In this document: positions 14,410 to 21,366 of the stretch, in pieces | Numbering within the stretch: the stretch's first letter is position 1 | Layout: every line of letters starts with the position of its first letter | Source of the DNA: JALCOL01 sp022649665 | Lineage (GTDB): Bacteria > Bacillota > Bacilli > Lactobacillales > Enterococcaceae | Strand: one strand, 5' to 3' | DNA: 24,336 nt | Assembly: GCA_030372335.1 (NCBI GenBank) | Contig: JAUDCW010000025.1 | Notes under the pieces: model-generated | Databases searched by the model: none | What the model saw: only the letters and a program-made list of their open reading frames with translations | What the model was told of the DNA's origin: nothing | Position numbers and translations under genes: made by a program

Positions 14410-14446
14410 AAAAAAAGAGCGCCGACAAAATCTTGCCGCCGCCCCG
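14410..14446 (-). terminator. Terminator after the FUSC-family gene
   Basis: On the minus strand GGGCGGCGGC pairs with GTCGGCGCTC (one G-G mismatch and two G-U pairs) around the loop AAGATTTT, followed by seven T residues. It lies 26 nt downstream of the membrane-protein stop and upstream of the next operon's promoter. Confidence 0.7.
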
Positions 14447-14471
14447 TTTTCCATTGATTCGTCCACCTCAT

Positions 14472-15521
14472 TTATTTTGCCGCGACCGGAAATTTCTGCC
14501 GAATTCTTTTCATTGTAAAATAATACAAACTGCCGAGACTGAGCCCGATCACATTATCGATGATCCGCATCGTGATCGAGGTCTGCAAACCGAAAAGTAC
14601 GCTTGCGGTCGATAATGCGCCGAAACAGTTGAAAATCGTTTTATGGCGATAAAAGGAGCAGAATCCAAGCGCCAGCCCGCCCAAAACCCCCAGGATCTTG
14701 ACGGGGATCCACTGGACAGAAAGTGCGAACAACAGTGTCCCAAGGACGACGCCAAGCAGCCGTTCAAAAAAGCGTTCTTTCAGATCGACCGCTTCATAGC
14801 CTGACAACAGCGATGAAAAGGCAAAACCGACCCACATAAAACGCTTGAACGGAAGAAAGTCGCCAAGCAAAAGGATCAGACTGACACCAAGAGCATAATA
14901 AACGAGCCAGAGATTGCGGCGGCTGAAAAATTTTTCGCCGATGTATTCGCTGGCCAAGGTTTTCCTGCGGTGCTTTTGGCGATGTTTCCCAAAAAAGATC
15001 AAAGCAAATCCGGCAAAAGCGCACAGCAAAAGTTGCGCACGCGCGCTGATATGTACCACATTTTCAGCTTGCATCGTTCCCATCAAAAAGATATATGAAA
15101 AAGAGTACAGCCCTGGATTACCCATTTTCGGATGGCTGCCGGTGATCACAAAGATCGCTAAAAGTGCGGCAAAATTGAACAGCCACTTGCTGAGCGGCAG
15201 TGTGATCTCGCTTACGACCGGCAAAACGAAAAGGATCAAAAGCACGATCCCGAGACCGGCCAGCGATTGTGTGACTTTGTAACCGAAGTCTACAAAACGG
15301 ATACTCAGCAAAATGCAAAAAAGAACTACCGCCAGCGATTGATTTTCCTGCCCAAAAATACTGCTCAACCCCGATACAAAAATGATCGCGAACGCGACGA
15401 GCAGCAGATCACGGAAAACAAGCGCCTTGATAAAAAAACTTCTTTCCCCTTGGGAGTGTGCTTGGCGGATTTTTTGCGTCAGCAAAAACGGATCGAACTG
15501 CATTGCTTGATAAAAATTCAT
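14472..15521 (-). CDS. FUSC-family integral membrane protein
   Basis: A 349-residue membrane protein with two blocks of about five to six hydrophobic helices (roughly residues 30-140 with continuation to 180, and 205-340) joined by a basic cytoplasmic stretch (KHRQKHRRK). The second block carries FMWVGFAFSSLLSGYEAVDLKERFFERLLGVVLGTLL, close to the FUSC/aromatic-acid-exporter pattern in which a basic ERxxxRxxGxxxG segment follows a membrane helix. Members export small organic acids or xenobiotics, but the substrate here is unknown. The ATG overlaps the marR stop (ATGA), so it is translationally coupled to the regulator. That supports a MarR-controlled efflux or stress-response pair. Confidence 0.8.
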   Translation of the reverse strand: MNFYQAMQFDPFLLTQKIRQAHSQGERSFFIKALVFRDLLLVAFAIIFVSGLSSIFGQENQSLAVVLFCILLSIRFVDFGYKVTQSLAGLGIVLLILFVLPVVSEITLPLSKWLFNFAALLAIFVITGSHPKMGNPGLYSFSYIFLMGTMQAENVVHISARAQLLLCAFAGFALIFFGKHRQKHRRKTLASEYIGEKFFSRRNLWLVYYALGVSLILLLGDFLPFKRFMWVGFAFSSLLSGYEAVDLKERFFERLLGVVLGTLLFALSVQWIPVKILGVLGGLALGFCSFYRHKTIFNCFGALSTASVLFGLQTSITMRIIDNVIGLSLGSLYYFTMKRIRQKFPVAAK

Positions 15522-15967
15522 TGTTCCCCTTCCTTTTGATTATATTCATCAAGCAACTGGTTCAGCCGCCCGATTTGCGCGATCAGGCTCGCGAATGCTG
15601 CCGGATCACTTCTTTGCGCATAATAATACGGTGCCAGCAATATTTGATAATTTTCATTCAAACTTTTCAATCCGCACGGTGTGAGCGATAAACAATGGCT
15701 GCGTTCATCACGCGGATTACTGGTCTTCTCAGCCAGTCCCAAATCGATCAGTTTCTTCAAAGTCCGGCTGACCGATGCTTTTTGCAGCTGCAGTTTTTGA
15801 CCGATTTGATTGGCAGTCACCTCATCGGCCGCTAAAAAAATCGCTGAAAGAATATCCAGCTCATTCGTCGTTAAAGTGAGCGAACCCTGTTGCGAAAAGA
15901 TCTTGCGAGCGAATTCATGCAGCACCGCGATCTCTTTTCCCATTTCGATCCAATGATCTTTCGACAA
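15518..15967 (-). CDS. MarR-family transcriptional regulator
   Basis: A 149-residue winged-helix dimeric repressor. The HTH region LTTNELDILSAIFLAADEVTANQIGQKLQLQKASVSRTLKKLIDLGLAEK (32-81) is followed by the wing NPRDERSHCLSLTPCG, which carries the family's DxRS motif as DERS. Two cysteines are present, one in the wing (SHCL) and one just after it (TPCG); redox sensing is possible but not shown. The start is TTG at 15965-15967, with AGGAGGG six nt upstream; no in-frame ATG gives a better site. The gene is first in an operon with the FUSC protein, and its promoter is overlapped by a perfect palindrome, the likely autoregulatory operator. Confidence 0.92.
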   Translation of the reverse strand: MSKDHWIEMGKEIAVLHEFARKIFSQQGSLTLTTNELDILSAIFLAADEVTANQIGQKLQLQKASVSRTLKKLIDLGLAEKTSNPRDERSHCLSLTPCGLKSLNENYQILLAPYYYAQRSDPAAFASLIAQIGRLNQLLDEYNQKEGEQ

Positions 15968-15976
15968 AAAAATCCC

Positions 15977-16011
15977 TCCTTATATAGTTAACGTCGTTAA
16001 CTATATAAGGA
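15977..16011. promoter_or_regulatory. 35-bp perfect palindromic operator of the marR promoter
   Basis: Two 17-nt arms, TCCTTATATAGTTAACG and its exact reverse complement, flank a single T at 15994. The palindrome covers the -10 box and the predicted start point of marR and reaches into its ribosome binding site. Since transcription should begin near the centre, it is best read as a DNA-binding site for the dimeric MarR protein and not as an mRNA hairpin. Confidence 0.8.
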
Positions 16012-16028
16012 AAGGAATGTGCTGTCAA
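16000..16028 (-). promoter_or_regulatory. Predicted marR-FUSC promoter
   Basis: A perfect -35 TTGACA (16023-16028) and a -10 TATAGT (16000-16005) on the minus strand with a 17-nt spacer. The -10 lies inside the palindromic operator. Confidence 0.8.
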
Positions 16029-16066
16029 GTCAAAAATGAAGCAGCTGATCCTCTCACTGCCGCAAA

Positions 16067-16327
16067 CTATAGTGCCGTGAAAAAAGTGATCAGACCGAAG
16101 ATGATCCCCGGAAAGTTTGCAATCGAAAGCGGCAAGTCGCGCGGTTTTTTCCCAAGACCATAAACGACCCAAAAGCTGCAGTTGATAGCGGCTACCAGCG
16201 GCTGAATCGGATTTCCCTTTGCCCCGGCCAAATTATCGATGATCTGCGGGATATAAGAAACATACATGAGAACCGACATGACCGTCGCGATCCAGCTGAT
16301 ATAAGTGATAAATTTACTGTTTTTCAT
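16067..16327 (-). CDS. SemiSWEET family sugar transporter
   Basis: An 86-residue protein with three transmembrane helices, the size of a bacterial SemiSWEET half-transporter. The PQ-loop type motif YVSYIPQI (22-29) in helix 1, the INCSFWVVYGL stretch (48-58) in helix 2 and LSIANFPGIIFGLITFF in helix 3 follow the MtN3/saliva/SWEET pattern. Such proteins dimerise and move mono- or disaccharides down their gradient across the plasma membrane. AAGGGA lies 9 nt before the ATG. It has its own promoter and is not clearly tied to a sugar operon, so the substrate is open. A weak stem and T5 follow, just before the marR promoter. Confidence 0.9.
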   Translation of the reverse strand: MKNSKFITYISWIATVMSVLMYVSYIPQIIDNLAGAKGNPIQPLVAAINCSFWVVYGLGKKPRDLPLSIANFPGIIFGLITFFTAL

Positions 16328-16360
16328 CCAAGAAGATCCCTTCGCATACTATTTTGCTTT

Positions 16361-16389
16361 ATTGTAACGTAAGCAAAAACAGTTGGCAA
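16361..16389 (-). promoter_or_regulatory. Predicted promoter of the SemiSWEET gene
   Basis: Minus-strand -35 TTGCCA (16384-16389) and -10 TACAAT (16361-16366), each one base from consensus, with a 17-nt spacer and about 34 nt of leader to the ATG. Confidence 0.65.
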
Positions 16390-16402
16390 AGATCATTGCT
16401 CA

Positions 16403-16888
16403 TCATTTATTCCAGAAAAATGTCCATTCGTCGAGGGTTTCACCGTTGTTTACGCGCCCAGCCAGCTGGTAGGCATCGATCGCCCCAAAAATCGCCACGA
16501 TCCACGGTCCGGCGATCGGAATGATAAAGATCCCCAAAAGAAACGCAATGATCATCACGATCCCTTTCGTTTTCTGCCCAAACCAGATCAGAGATGGCAA
16601 ACCCGGAATAAACAAACCGATGATCGTCGCTAAGATGGGATTTACAACCGAACTCCCCGCGGCGCGTACTGGCGCTGCTGCACTGCCAGCGGCTCCCGTC
16701 CGTTTGATTTTGCGCGGGTTGACACCGCACGTCAAACAGATCTCTTGATTCGGTTCGATCGTACTTCCGCAGTTGTAACAGTAGTTGATCACTTTCCCTT
16801 GTTTGACTCCGCAAGATGTGCAGAATTCCGCCTGTTTGTTCATCGGTTTTCCGCAATTTGTACAATAGTAGTTTTGGCTATTTTCCAT
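16403..16888 (-). CDS. Double zinc-ribbon membrane protein
   Basis: A 161-residue protein with two N-terminal zinc ribbons: CTNCG...CTSCG (residues 9-27) and CYNCG...CLTCG (37-55), each with two CxxC knuckles. A basic Ala-rich linker follows, then two to three hydrophobic helices (about 80-145) containing FIPGLPSLIWFGQKTKGIVMIIAFLLGIF, and a short polar tail. Proteins of this layout are common in Firmicutes and poorly characterised; the helices resemble small TM2-like or DUF-type membrane domains. GGGGGAG lies upstream of the ATG. It overlaps the stop of the Mor-like gene by 11 nt, so the two are probably co-translated. Possibly a membrane-anchored sensor; function unknown. Confidence 0.82.
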   Translation of the reverse strand: MENSQNYYCTNCGKPMNKQAEFCTSCGVKQGKVINYCYNCGSTIEPNQEICLTCGVNPRKIKRTGAAGSAAAPVRAAGSSVVNPILATIIGLFIPGLPSLIWFGQKTKGIVMIIAFLLGIFIIPIAGPWIVAIFGAIDAYQLAGRVNNGETLDEWTFFWNK

Positions 16889-17210
16889 TCTTTTTCTCCC
16901 CCATCATTTTGTGTACTGGATTTTTTGTTGTTTTTTCTGATTCTTTGGCTGCACTTAACAGCCTTCTGATCTGTCTTTCTGAGTAATCAAAAGAAATCGC
17001 CAACTGCTGGATCTCTTCTTTTGAAAATGATTTTCCGTGCGCGATTTCTTTTTTCAGATACTCCTTCACATACGCCGAAGCCATCAATTTTGTTGGAAAG
17101 CTGATTGTTAATCCTTTGAAATTTCGGTACAAAATCAAACTGTCTTCCAGCGAAGTGAGTTGTGCGATCGTCTTGTAGATGCCATTCAACCCTTCGATGT
17201 CTTTCTTCAC
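16878..17210 (-). CDS. Mor-like HTH transcriptional activator
   Basis: A 110-residue putative DNA-binding protein resembling the Mor transcription activator family first described in phage Mu. Seen: a dimerisation-like N-terminal part, GLNGIYKTIAQLTSLEDSLILYRNFKGLTISFP, then a C-terminal HTH, SKEEIQQLAISFDYSERQIRRLLSAAKE. The start is placed at GTG 17208-17210, which has AAGG 10 nt upstream; a TTG at 17235-17237 would add nine residues but has no clear ribosome binding site. It overlaps the zinc-ribbon membrane-protein gene downstream, which suggests that the pair forms a small regulatory unit. Mor-like genes also occur in Firmicute chromosomes outside phages, so it is not by itself evidence of a prophage. 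Confidence 0.78.
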   Translation of the reverse strand: MKKDIEGLNGIYKTIAQLTSLEDSLILYRNFKGLTISFPTKLMASAYVKEYLKKEIAHGKSFSKEEIQQLAISFDYSERQIRRLLSAAKESEKTTKNPVHKMMGEKKNGK

Positions 17211-17340
17211 ATATTCGCCGCCTTCCCTTCTTCCCAACTTTCTTTCTTAGTTTAAAGGTTATTTTTTGACATTTCCCGTTCGCAAGACAAGTCATTTTGC
17301 ACTGCCATTTGCATAACATATGTCGTTTCACGCAAACGAT

Positions 17341-17376
17341 AAAAAAACCGAACCGCTGTTCACGGTCCGGTTCGGG
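17341..17376 (-). terminator. Terminator of the treP-treC operon
   Basis: On the minus strand CCGAACCG pairs with CGGTTCGG around a 12-nt loop and is followed by seven T residues, starting about 10 nt after the treC stop. Confidence 0.88.
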
Positions 17377-17385
17377 TCTTCTAGA

Positions 17386-19008
17386 TCATCGCAAGATCGC
17401 AAGTGCTTGGTACGGCTGCATTTCAAAGGAAGTCGTCAATTTTTTGGCAGGATAATTATTGATCAGTTCTTTCCCATTGAGAAATTCTTTCGGGATCGTA
17501 ACCGTCGGATGCTCCGCATAAAAATTAGTAAGAACAAGCAGTTTTTGTCCCTCATATTCGCGCAAATAACTGTACACTTGCGGATGAGCTGGCAAATAGG
17601 CTTGGTAGCTTCCGCGAGAAATGAGCGGATACGCCTTGCGCAGCGCGATCAGCTGCTGATAAAAAGGAAAGATCTCGCCGCTTTCCAGCTCGCGCGCCGC
17701 ATTGATCATCGGATAATTTTGGGCGGTTCTCAGCCAAGGAGTCCCTTTTGAAAAGCCGGCATTTTTTTCTGCCGACCACTGCATCGGTGTCCGCGCATTG
17801 TCGCGCGCCTTCGTTTTGACGATCTGCAAAGCTTCTGCAGCCGATTTACCAGCGGCTAAAAGATTTCGATAGGCGTTTTGCGCCTCGATATCTACATAAT
17901 CGGTGATATCGGCATAATCCGGGTCAAGCATCCCGAGCTCTTCGCCCATATAAATAAACGGTGTCCCGCGGTTCAAATGGATCGCGGCTGCCAGCATCTG
18001 TGCGCCTTTGACGCGGTGATCCTGCCACTGGATAAAACGGTTCAAAGCCCGCGGCTGATCATGATTGTTCCAAAAAAGCGCGTTCCAGCCGTCGTTGCGG
18101 CTCATCGCTTCGCCCCAGCTGTGCAGCAGCTGCTTCAATTCAGCAAAGTCGAACGCGCAAGTCGTCCATTTTTGACCCGCTTTATAATCGACTTTCAAAT
18201 GATGGAAATTAAACGTCATGTCCAATTCCTTGCGGTCTGGCCGCGTATACAAGATACAATTTTCGATCGTCGTCGAACTCATTTCGCCGACGGTCACGAC
18301 TGACGGATCTCTGCCGAATGTCGCGCGGTTCAGCTCCTGCAAATACTCATGTGTGACCGGTTTATCCGTATATTCCGGTTTGCCATCGTCGACCGGATTG
18401 TCTTTTAATACGGTGTCTTTCCCAATCACATTGATAACGTCAAAGCGCAATCCTTTCACGCCTTTTTCCAGCCAAAAATCAACGACTTTGAATAATTCTT
18501 CGCGCACACGCGGATTGCGCCAATTCAAATCGGCTTGACTTGGATCATAAAGATGCAGGTAATATTTGCCGGTATCGCCAAACGGTGCCCAGGCGCTGCC
18601 GCCGAACTTTGAGGTCCAATCAGTAGGGGCATCGCGCAAAATAAAATAATCTTGATATTTTTCATCACCGGCCAACGCTTTTTGAAACCACGGATGGGCC
18701 ATCGATACGTGATTCAAAACCATATCGACCATGATTTCGATCCCGCAGCTTTTTGCTGCCGCAACGAGCTTCTCAAAGTCCTGCATCGTTCCGAAAACCG
18801 GATCGATCCCGCAATAATCTGAAATGTCGTAGCCGTTGTCCTTTTGCGGACTTGGGTAGATCGGGCTGAGCCAAAGCATGTCGACTCCTAATTTATGTAA
18901 GTAAGGCAGGCGCTGGATAATGCCCGCTAAATCTCCGATCCCATTTTGGTCAGTATCTTGGAATGATTTTGGATAAATCTGATAGATCACTTTTTCTTGC
19001 AATGACAT
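17386..19008 (-). CDS. treC: Trehalose-6-phosphate hydrolase (GH13)
   Basis: A 541-residue cytoplasmic alpha-glucosidase of GH13 that splits trehalose-6-phosphate into glucose and glucose-6-phosphate. The N-terminus VIYQIYPKSFQDTDQNGIGDLAGI (7-30) is characteristic of TreC. Catalytic residues are visible: nucleophile Asp190 in GLRFDVINVI, acid/base Glu242 in TVGEMSST and transition-state Asp317 in NNHDQPR; the conserved DMVLNH is at 95-100. The start is ATG at 19006-19008, preceded by AAGGAG; a longer frame to 19104 reads through an intercistronic hairpin into the treP end and is rejected. It is downstream of treP, separated by a 61-nt gap with a stable stem. Oligo-1,6-glucosidase is the nearest alternative, but the PTS neighbour settles the assignment. 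Confidence 0.95.
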   Translation of the reverse strand: MSLQEKVIYQIYPKSFQDTDQNGIGDLAGIIQRLPYLHKLGVDMLWLSPIYPSPQKDNGYDISDYCGIDPVFGTMQDFEKLVAAAKSCGIEIMVDMVLNHVSMAHPWFQKALAGDEKYQDYFILRDAPTDWTSKFGGSAWAPFGDTGKYYLHLYDPSQADLNWRNPRVREELFKVVDFWLEKGVKGLRFDVINVIGKDTVLKDNPVDDGKPEYTDKPVTHEYLQELNRATFGRDPSVVTVGEMSSTTIENCILYTRPDRKELDMTFNFHHLKVDYKAGQKWTTCAFDFAELKQLLHSWGEAMSRNDGWNALFWNNHDQPRALNRFIQWQDHRVKGAQMLAAAIHLNRGTPFIYMGEELGMLDPDYADITDYVDIEAQNAYRNLLAAGKSAAEALQIVKTKARDNARTPMQWSAEKNAGFSKGTPWLRTAQNYPMINAARELESGEIFPFYQQLIALRKAYPLISRGSYQAYLPAHPQVYSYLREYEGQKLLVLTNFYAEHPTVTIPKEFLNGKELINNYPAKKLTTSFEMQPYQALAILR

Positions 19009-19027
19009 CGAAAATTTCTCCTTTAAA

Positions 19028-19059
19028 CAAAACCGCCGGAAAAGTCCCCAGCGGTTTTG
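19028..19059 (-). terminator. Intercistronic hairpin between treP and treC
   Basis: On the minus strand CAAAACCGC pairs with GCGGTTTTG, extended inward through TGGGGA/TCCG with wobble pairs, and is followed by TTTAAAGGAG. The T tract is weak, so it may act as a partial terminator or an mRNA-stabilising stem that sets the treP to treC ratio. Confidence 0.6.
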
Positions 19060-19069
19060 AATGATTTTT

Positions 19070-21025
19070 TTAAATCGGGGTCGCCTGCATGATCGTTTCC
19101 GCATGCTTGATATTGAGCGTATTGGTCGTTGGGTCCACTTGGAAGTGATGCGAATTCGTCACGATGACCGGTGTCTGCATTGAATATCCTGCGGCCTTGA
19201 TCGCTTTCAGATCAAATTCTGCCAAGAGTTGTCCTTGTTTGACATGGCCGCCTTGTTTGACATGCGCCGTAAAGTATTTTCCTTTTAATTTCACAGTATC
19301 CATTCCCAAATGGATCAGCACTTCGATCCCTTCGTCGCTGATCAGACCGATCGCATGCTTCGTCGGGAAAAGCAAGCTGACTTCGCCGTCAAATGGAGCG
19401 GTCACGCGTCCTGAAGTCGGTTCGATCACGACTCCTTGACCCATTAAACCTCCCGCGAATGCTTGATCCTGCGCTTTTTCCAGCGGCAGGATTTCGCCTT
19501 CGAGCGGAGACGCGATCGGTGTTTTGGCATGGACAGCGGTTGAAAAATCTTGCGGTGCTTCTTGCACTTCGACCGGCAACTCTTCGCCGATCCGGTCGAT
19601 TTTATTGAACAGCCCGATCCGCCGGAAAGCTAAAGTCAATGTGATCGGAACTGCGATCGCGATCACCATCGCGATCAAAAAGGCTGGATAGTCTTGCGCA
19701 CGGATCGCCAAGATCCCCGGCAGTCCGCCAACACCGATCGCATTGGCACGAACTTTCATCAAAGTAACAAAAAGTCCAGCGACGCCGCTGCCGATCATCG
19801 CAGCAACAAACGGATATACATATTTCAAATTGATCCCGAACATGGCCGGCTCAGTGACCCCCAGCCACGCGGAGATCGTTGACGGGATCGAAACTTGTTC
19901 TTCTCGCTTGTCGCCCCGATGTGCAAAGATCACCGCAAGCACGGAAGCACCTTGCGCGATATTCGACAAACAGATCATCGGCCAAAGATTCGTTGAACCG
20001 AAGTCGGCGATCAGCTGAGTATCGATCGCAAGCGTCGTATGATGGAGACCCGTGATCACTAACGGTGCATAAAAAGCGCCGAAGAGTGCGCCGAAGAGCC
20101 AGTTAAAGGAAGAAGTCAGGCCGCCGTTCACGACCATCGAGATCCATGAGCCGATCGTCCAGCCGATCGGTCCCAAGATCATGTGTGCCGCCAAAATCGT
20201 CGGCAAAAGTGAGAAGAACGGGACAAAGATCATCGAAACCGCTTCTGGGATATGTTTTCTAAAGAAGCGTTCCAGATAGACCAGCATGAAGCCCGCCAGC
20301 ATCGCCGGGATCACTTGCGCTTGGTAGCCGATTTTATCCATTGTGAAAAATCCAAAATCCCATGTCCAGTTTTTAGCGATCTCAGCCGCCGAAGTCCCGT
20401 TCACCGCATACGCATTCAATAATTGCGGCGAGACTAAGGTGATCCCGAGAACGATCCCGAGAATCTGTGTTGTGCCCATCTTGCGCGTGATCGACCAAGT
20501 GATCCCGACCGGCAGGAAGTGGAAGATCGCTTCCCCTGGGAGCCACAAGAATCCATTGACACCACTCCAAAATGTCGAAGCTTCAACGATCGTTTTGCCG
20601 TCCAGCATGCTCATCGGCACCGCTTCTAAAATATTGCGGAACCCTAAGATAAGACCGCCGACGATGATCGCCGGCAATAATGGCGTAAAAATTTCGGCTA
20701 AAACAGTCACTGCCCGCTGCAGCGGATTCAAATTTTGTTTCGCCGCCGATTTGGCAGATTCTTTTGAAACTCCCTCGATCCCTGAGACTTTGACGAAATC
20801 ATTGTAAAAATCCGGCACTTCATTGCCGATGATCACTTGAAACTGGCCAGCGTTCGTAAACATTCCTTTCACGGCTGGAATATTTTCGATCGCCTTTTTT
20901 TGGGCTTTTTCCGGATCATTCAATACAAAGCGCATCCGCGTCGCACAATGGGTCACTGCCGAAACATTGTCTTTCCCTCCCAATGCGCGCAGAAGATCGC
21001 GCCCATCTTTTTCAAATTTCCCCAT
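19070..21025 (-). CDS. treP: Trehalose-specific PTS transporter EIIBCA
   Basis: A 651-residue membrane phosphotransferase that imports trehalose as trehalose-6-phosphate. Domains run B-C-A. EIIB (1-80) has phosphorylatable Cys27 in VTHCATRMRF. EIIC (about 105-475) has many membrane spans and the conserved GITWSITRKMG and SAWLGVTEPAMFGINLKY segments. A fused EIIA of the glucose type (about 500-651) has His557 in TKHAIG and phospho-acceptor His572 in IHLGMDTV, spaced 15 apart as in EIIA-Glc. The fused EIIA means no separate glucose EIIA is needed. AGGGGG precedes the ATG. It is first in the treP-treC operon, divergent from treR, with a promoter carrying a TreR-like operator and a cre-like site. 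Confidence 0.95.
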   Translation of the reverse strand: MGKFEKDGRDLLRALGGKDNVSAVTHCATRMRFVLNDPEKAQKKAIENIPAVKGMFTNAGQFQVIIGNEVPDFYNDFVKVSGIEGVSKESAKSAAKQNLNPLQRAVTVLAEIFTPLLPAIIVGGLILGFRNILEAVPMSMLDGKTIVEASTFWSGVNGFLWLPGEAIFHFLPVGITWSITRKMGTTQILGIVLGITLVSPQLLNAYAVNGTSAAEIAKNWTWDFGFFTMDKIGYQAQVIPAMLAGFMLVYLERFFRKHIPEAVSMIFVPFFSLLPTILAAHMILGPIGWTIGSWISMVVNGGLTSSFNWLFGALFGAFYAPLVITGLHHTTLAIDTQLIADFGSTNLWPMICLSNIAQGASVLAVIFAHRGDKREEQVSIPSTISAWLGVTEPAMFGINLKYVYPFVAAMIGSGVAGLFVTLMKVRANAIGVGGLPGILAIRAQDYPAFLIAMVIAIAVPITLTLAFRRIGLFNKIDRIGEELPVEVQEAPQDFSTAVHAKTPIASPLEGEILPLEKAQDQAFAGGLMGQGVVIEPTSGRVTAPFDGEVSLLFPTKHAIGLISDEGIEVLIHLGMDTVKLKGKYFTAHVKQGGHVKQGQLLAEFDLKAIKAAGYSMQTPVIVTNSHHFQVDPTTNTLNIKHAETIMQATPI

Positions 21026-21051
21026 TTCTATTCCCCCTACAGATTATTTTT

Positions 21052-21069
21052 AACTTGTACATACATGTT
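21052..21069. promoter_or_regulatory. Predicted TreR operator
   Basis: The imperfect palindrome AACTTGTA-CA-TACATGTT (7 of 8 arm positions pair) resembles the Bacillus tre operator core TTGTATATACAA as I remember it. It lies just downstream of the treP start point. A weaker copy, CTGTATATGATG on the minus strand, overlaps the treP -10. Confidence 0.6.
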
Positions 21070-21079
21070 TTACATTTCC

Positions 21080-21108
21080 ATCATATACAGGTTTCAGAAT
21101 AATGTAAA
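21080..21108 (-). promoter_or_regulatory. Predicted treP promoter
   Basis: Minus-strand -35 TTTACA (21103-21108) and -10 TATGAT (21080-21085), each one base off consensus, with a 17-nt spacer. Confidence 0.75.
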
Positions 21109-21117
21109 GGCTTGCAA
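21103..21117. promoter_or_regulatory. cre-like catabolite repression site
   Basis: TTGCAAGCCTTTACA on the minus strand fits the CcpA consensus WTGNAANCGNWNNCW at 14 of 15 positions; the central G is C. It overlaps the treP -35, a position suited to repression by CcpA when glucose is present. Confidence 0.55.
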
Positions 21118-21200
21118 AAATCCATTTCACACGTTATTGTTTTAAATATGAAAACCATTCACATTTAATGATTTTTCCTTTGAAAGCAAAAGAGGGAAAA

Positions 21201-21269
21201 ATGAAAAAAATCGCGCAGGCAAGTAGGGCGCAAAGCCTACAAGTGAAAAAAAAAGCACACAAAAATTAA
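21201..21269 (+). CDS. Possible 22-residue basic small peptide
   Basis: An ATG preceded by AGAGGG with a 4-nt gap opens a frame of 22 codons ending in TAA. The predicted peptide starts MKKIAQAS and is strongly basic (Lys-rich tail, Arg, His), with no membrane segment. It lies in the treP-treR intergenic region on the treR strand, upstream of the treR promoter. No homologue is known to me, and an A-rich sequence readily gives such a frame by chance. This is a candidate only. Confidence 0.2.
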   Translation: MKKIAQASRAQSLQVKKKAHKN

Positions 21270-21308
21270 ATTTTGCTAATAAACTCATTGGCAAGCCTCG
21301 CAGAAGCA

Positions 21309-21337
21309 TTTACAGAAGAACCACGGACCGATACAAT
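21309..21337 (+). promoter_or_regulatory. Predicted treR promoter
   Basis: -35 TTTACA (21309-21314) and -10 TACAAT (21332-21337) with a 17-nt spacer, about 29 nt before the treR start codon. Confidence 0.7.
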
Positions 21338-21366
21338 GAATTCAAAGCAAAACAGGAGGAATCGAC

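Larger units (their letters stand above)
21026..21366. other. treP-treR divergent control region
   Basis: This 341-nt intergenic stretch holds the treP promoter, operator and cre-like site on its left and the treR promoter on its right. Between them (about 21120-21300) is A-rich sequence with a possible 22-codon reading frame at 21201-21269. Nothing else recognisable was seen. Confidence 0.7.

Noticed and set aside
15977..16011. mRNA hairpin hiding the marR ribosome binding site
   Set aside because: The predicted transcript begins near the palindrome centre, so only one arm is in the RNA; it is better explained as a DNA operator.
16440..16865. 141-codon minus-strand frame overlapping the zinc-ribbon gene
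   Set aside because: Shifted frame of the zinc-ribbon gene; the correct frame has four CxxC knuckles and membrane helices.
19009..19104. N-terminal extension of TreC
   Set aside because: It overlaps the treP end and the hairpin and has no match to TreC N-termini; MSLQEKVIYQ with AAGGAG is the family start.
21222..21243. Short hairpin GTAGG/CCTAC as a regulatory RNA or terminator
   Set aside because: Only five base pairs with an eight-base loop and no T tract.
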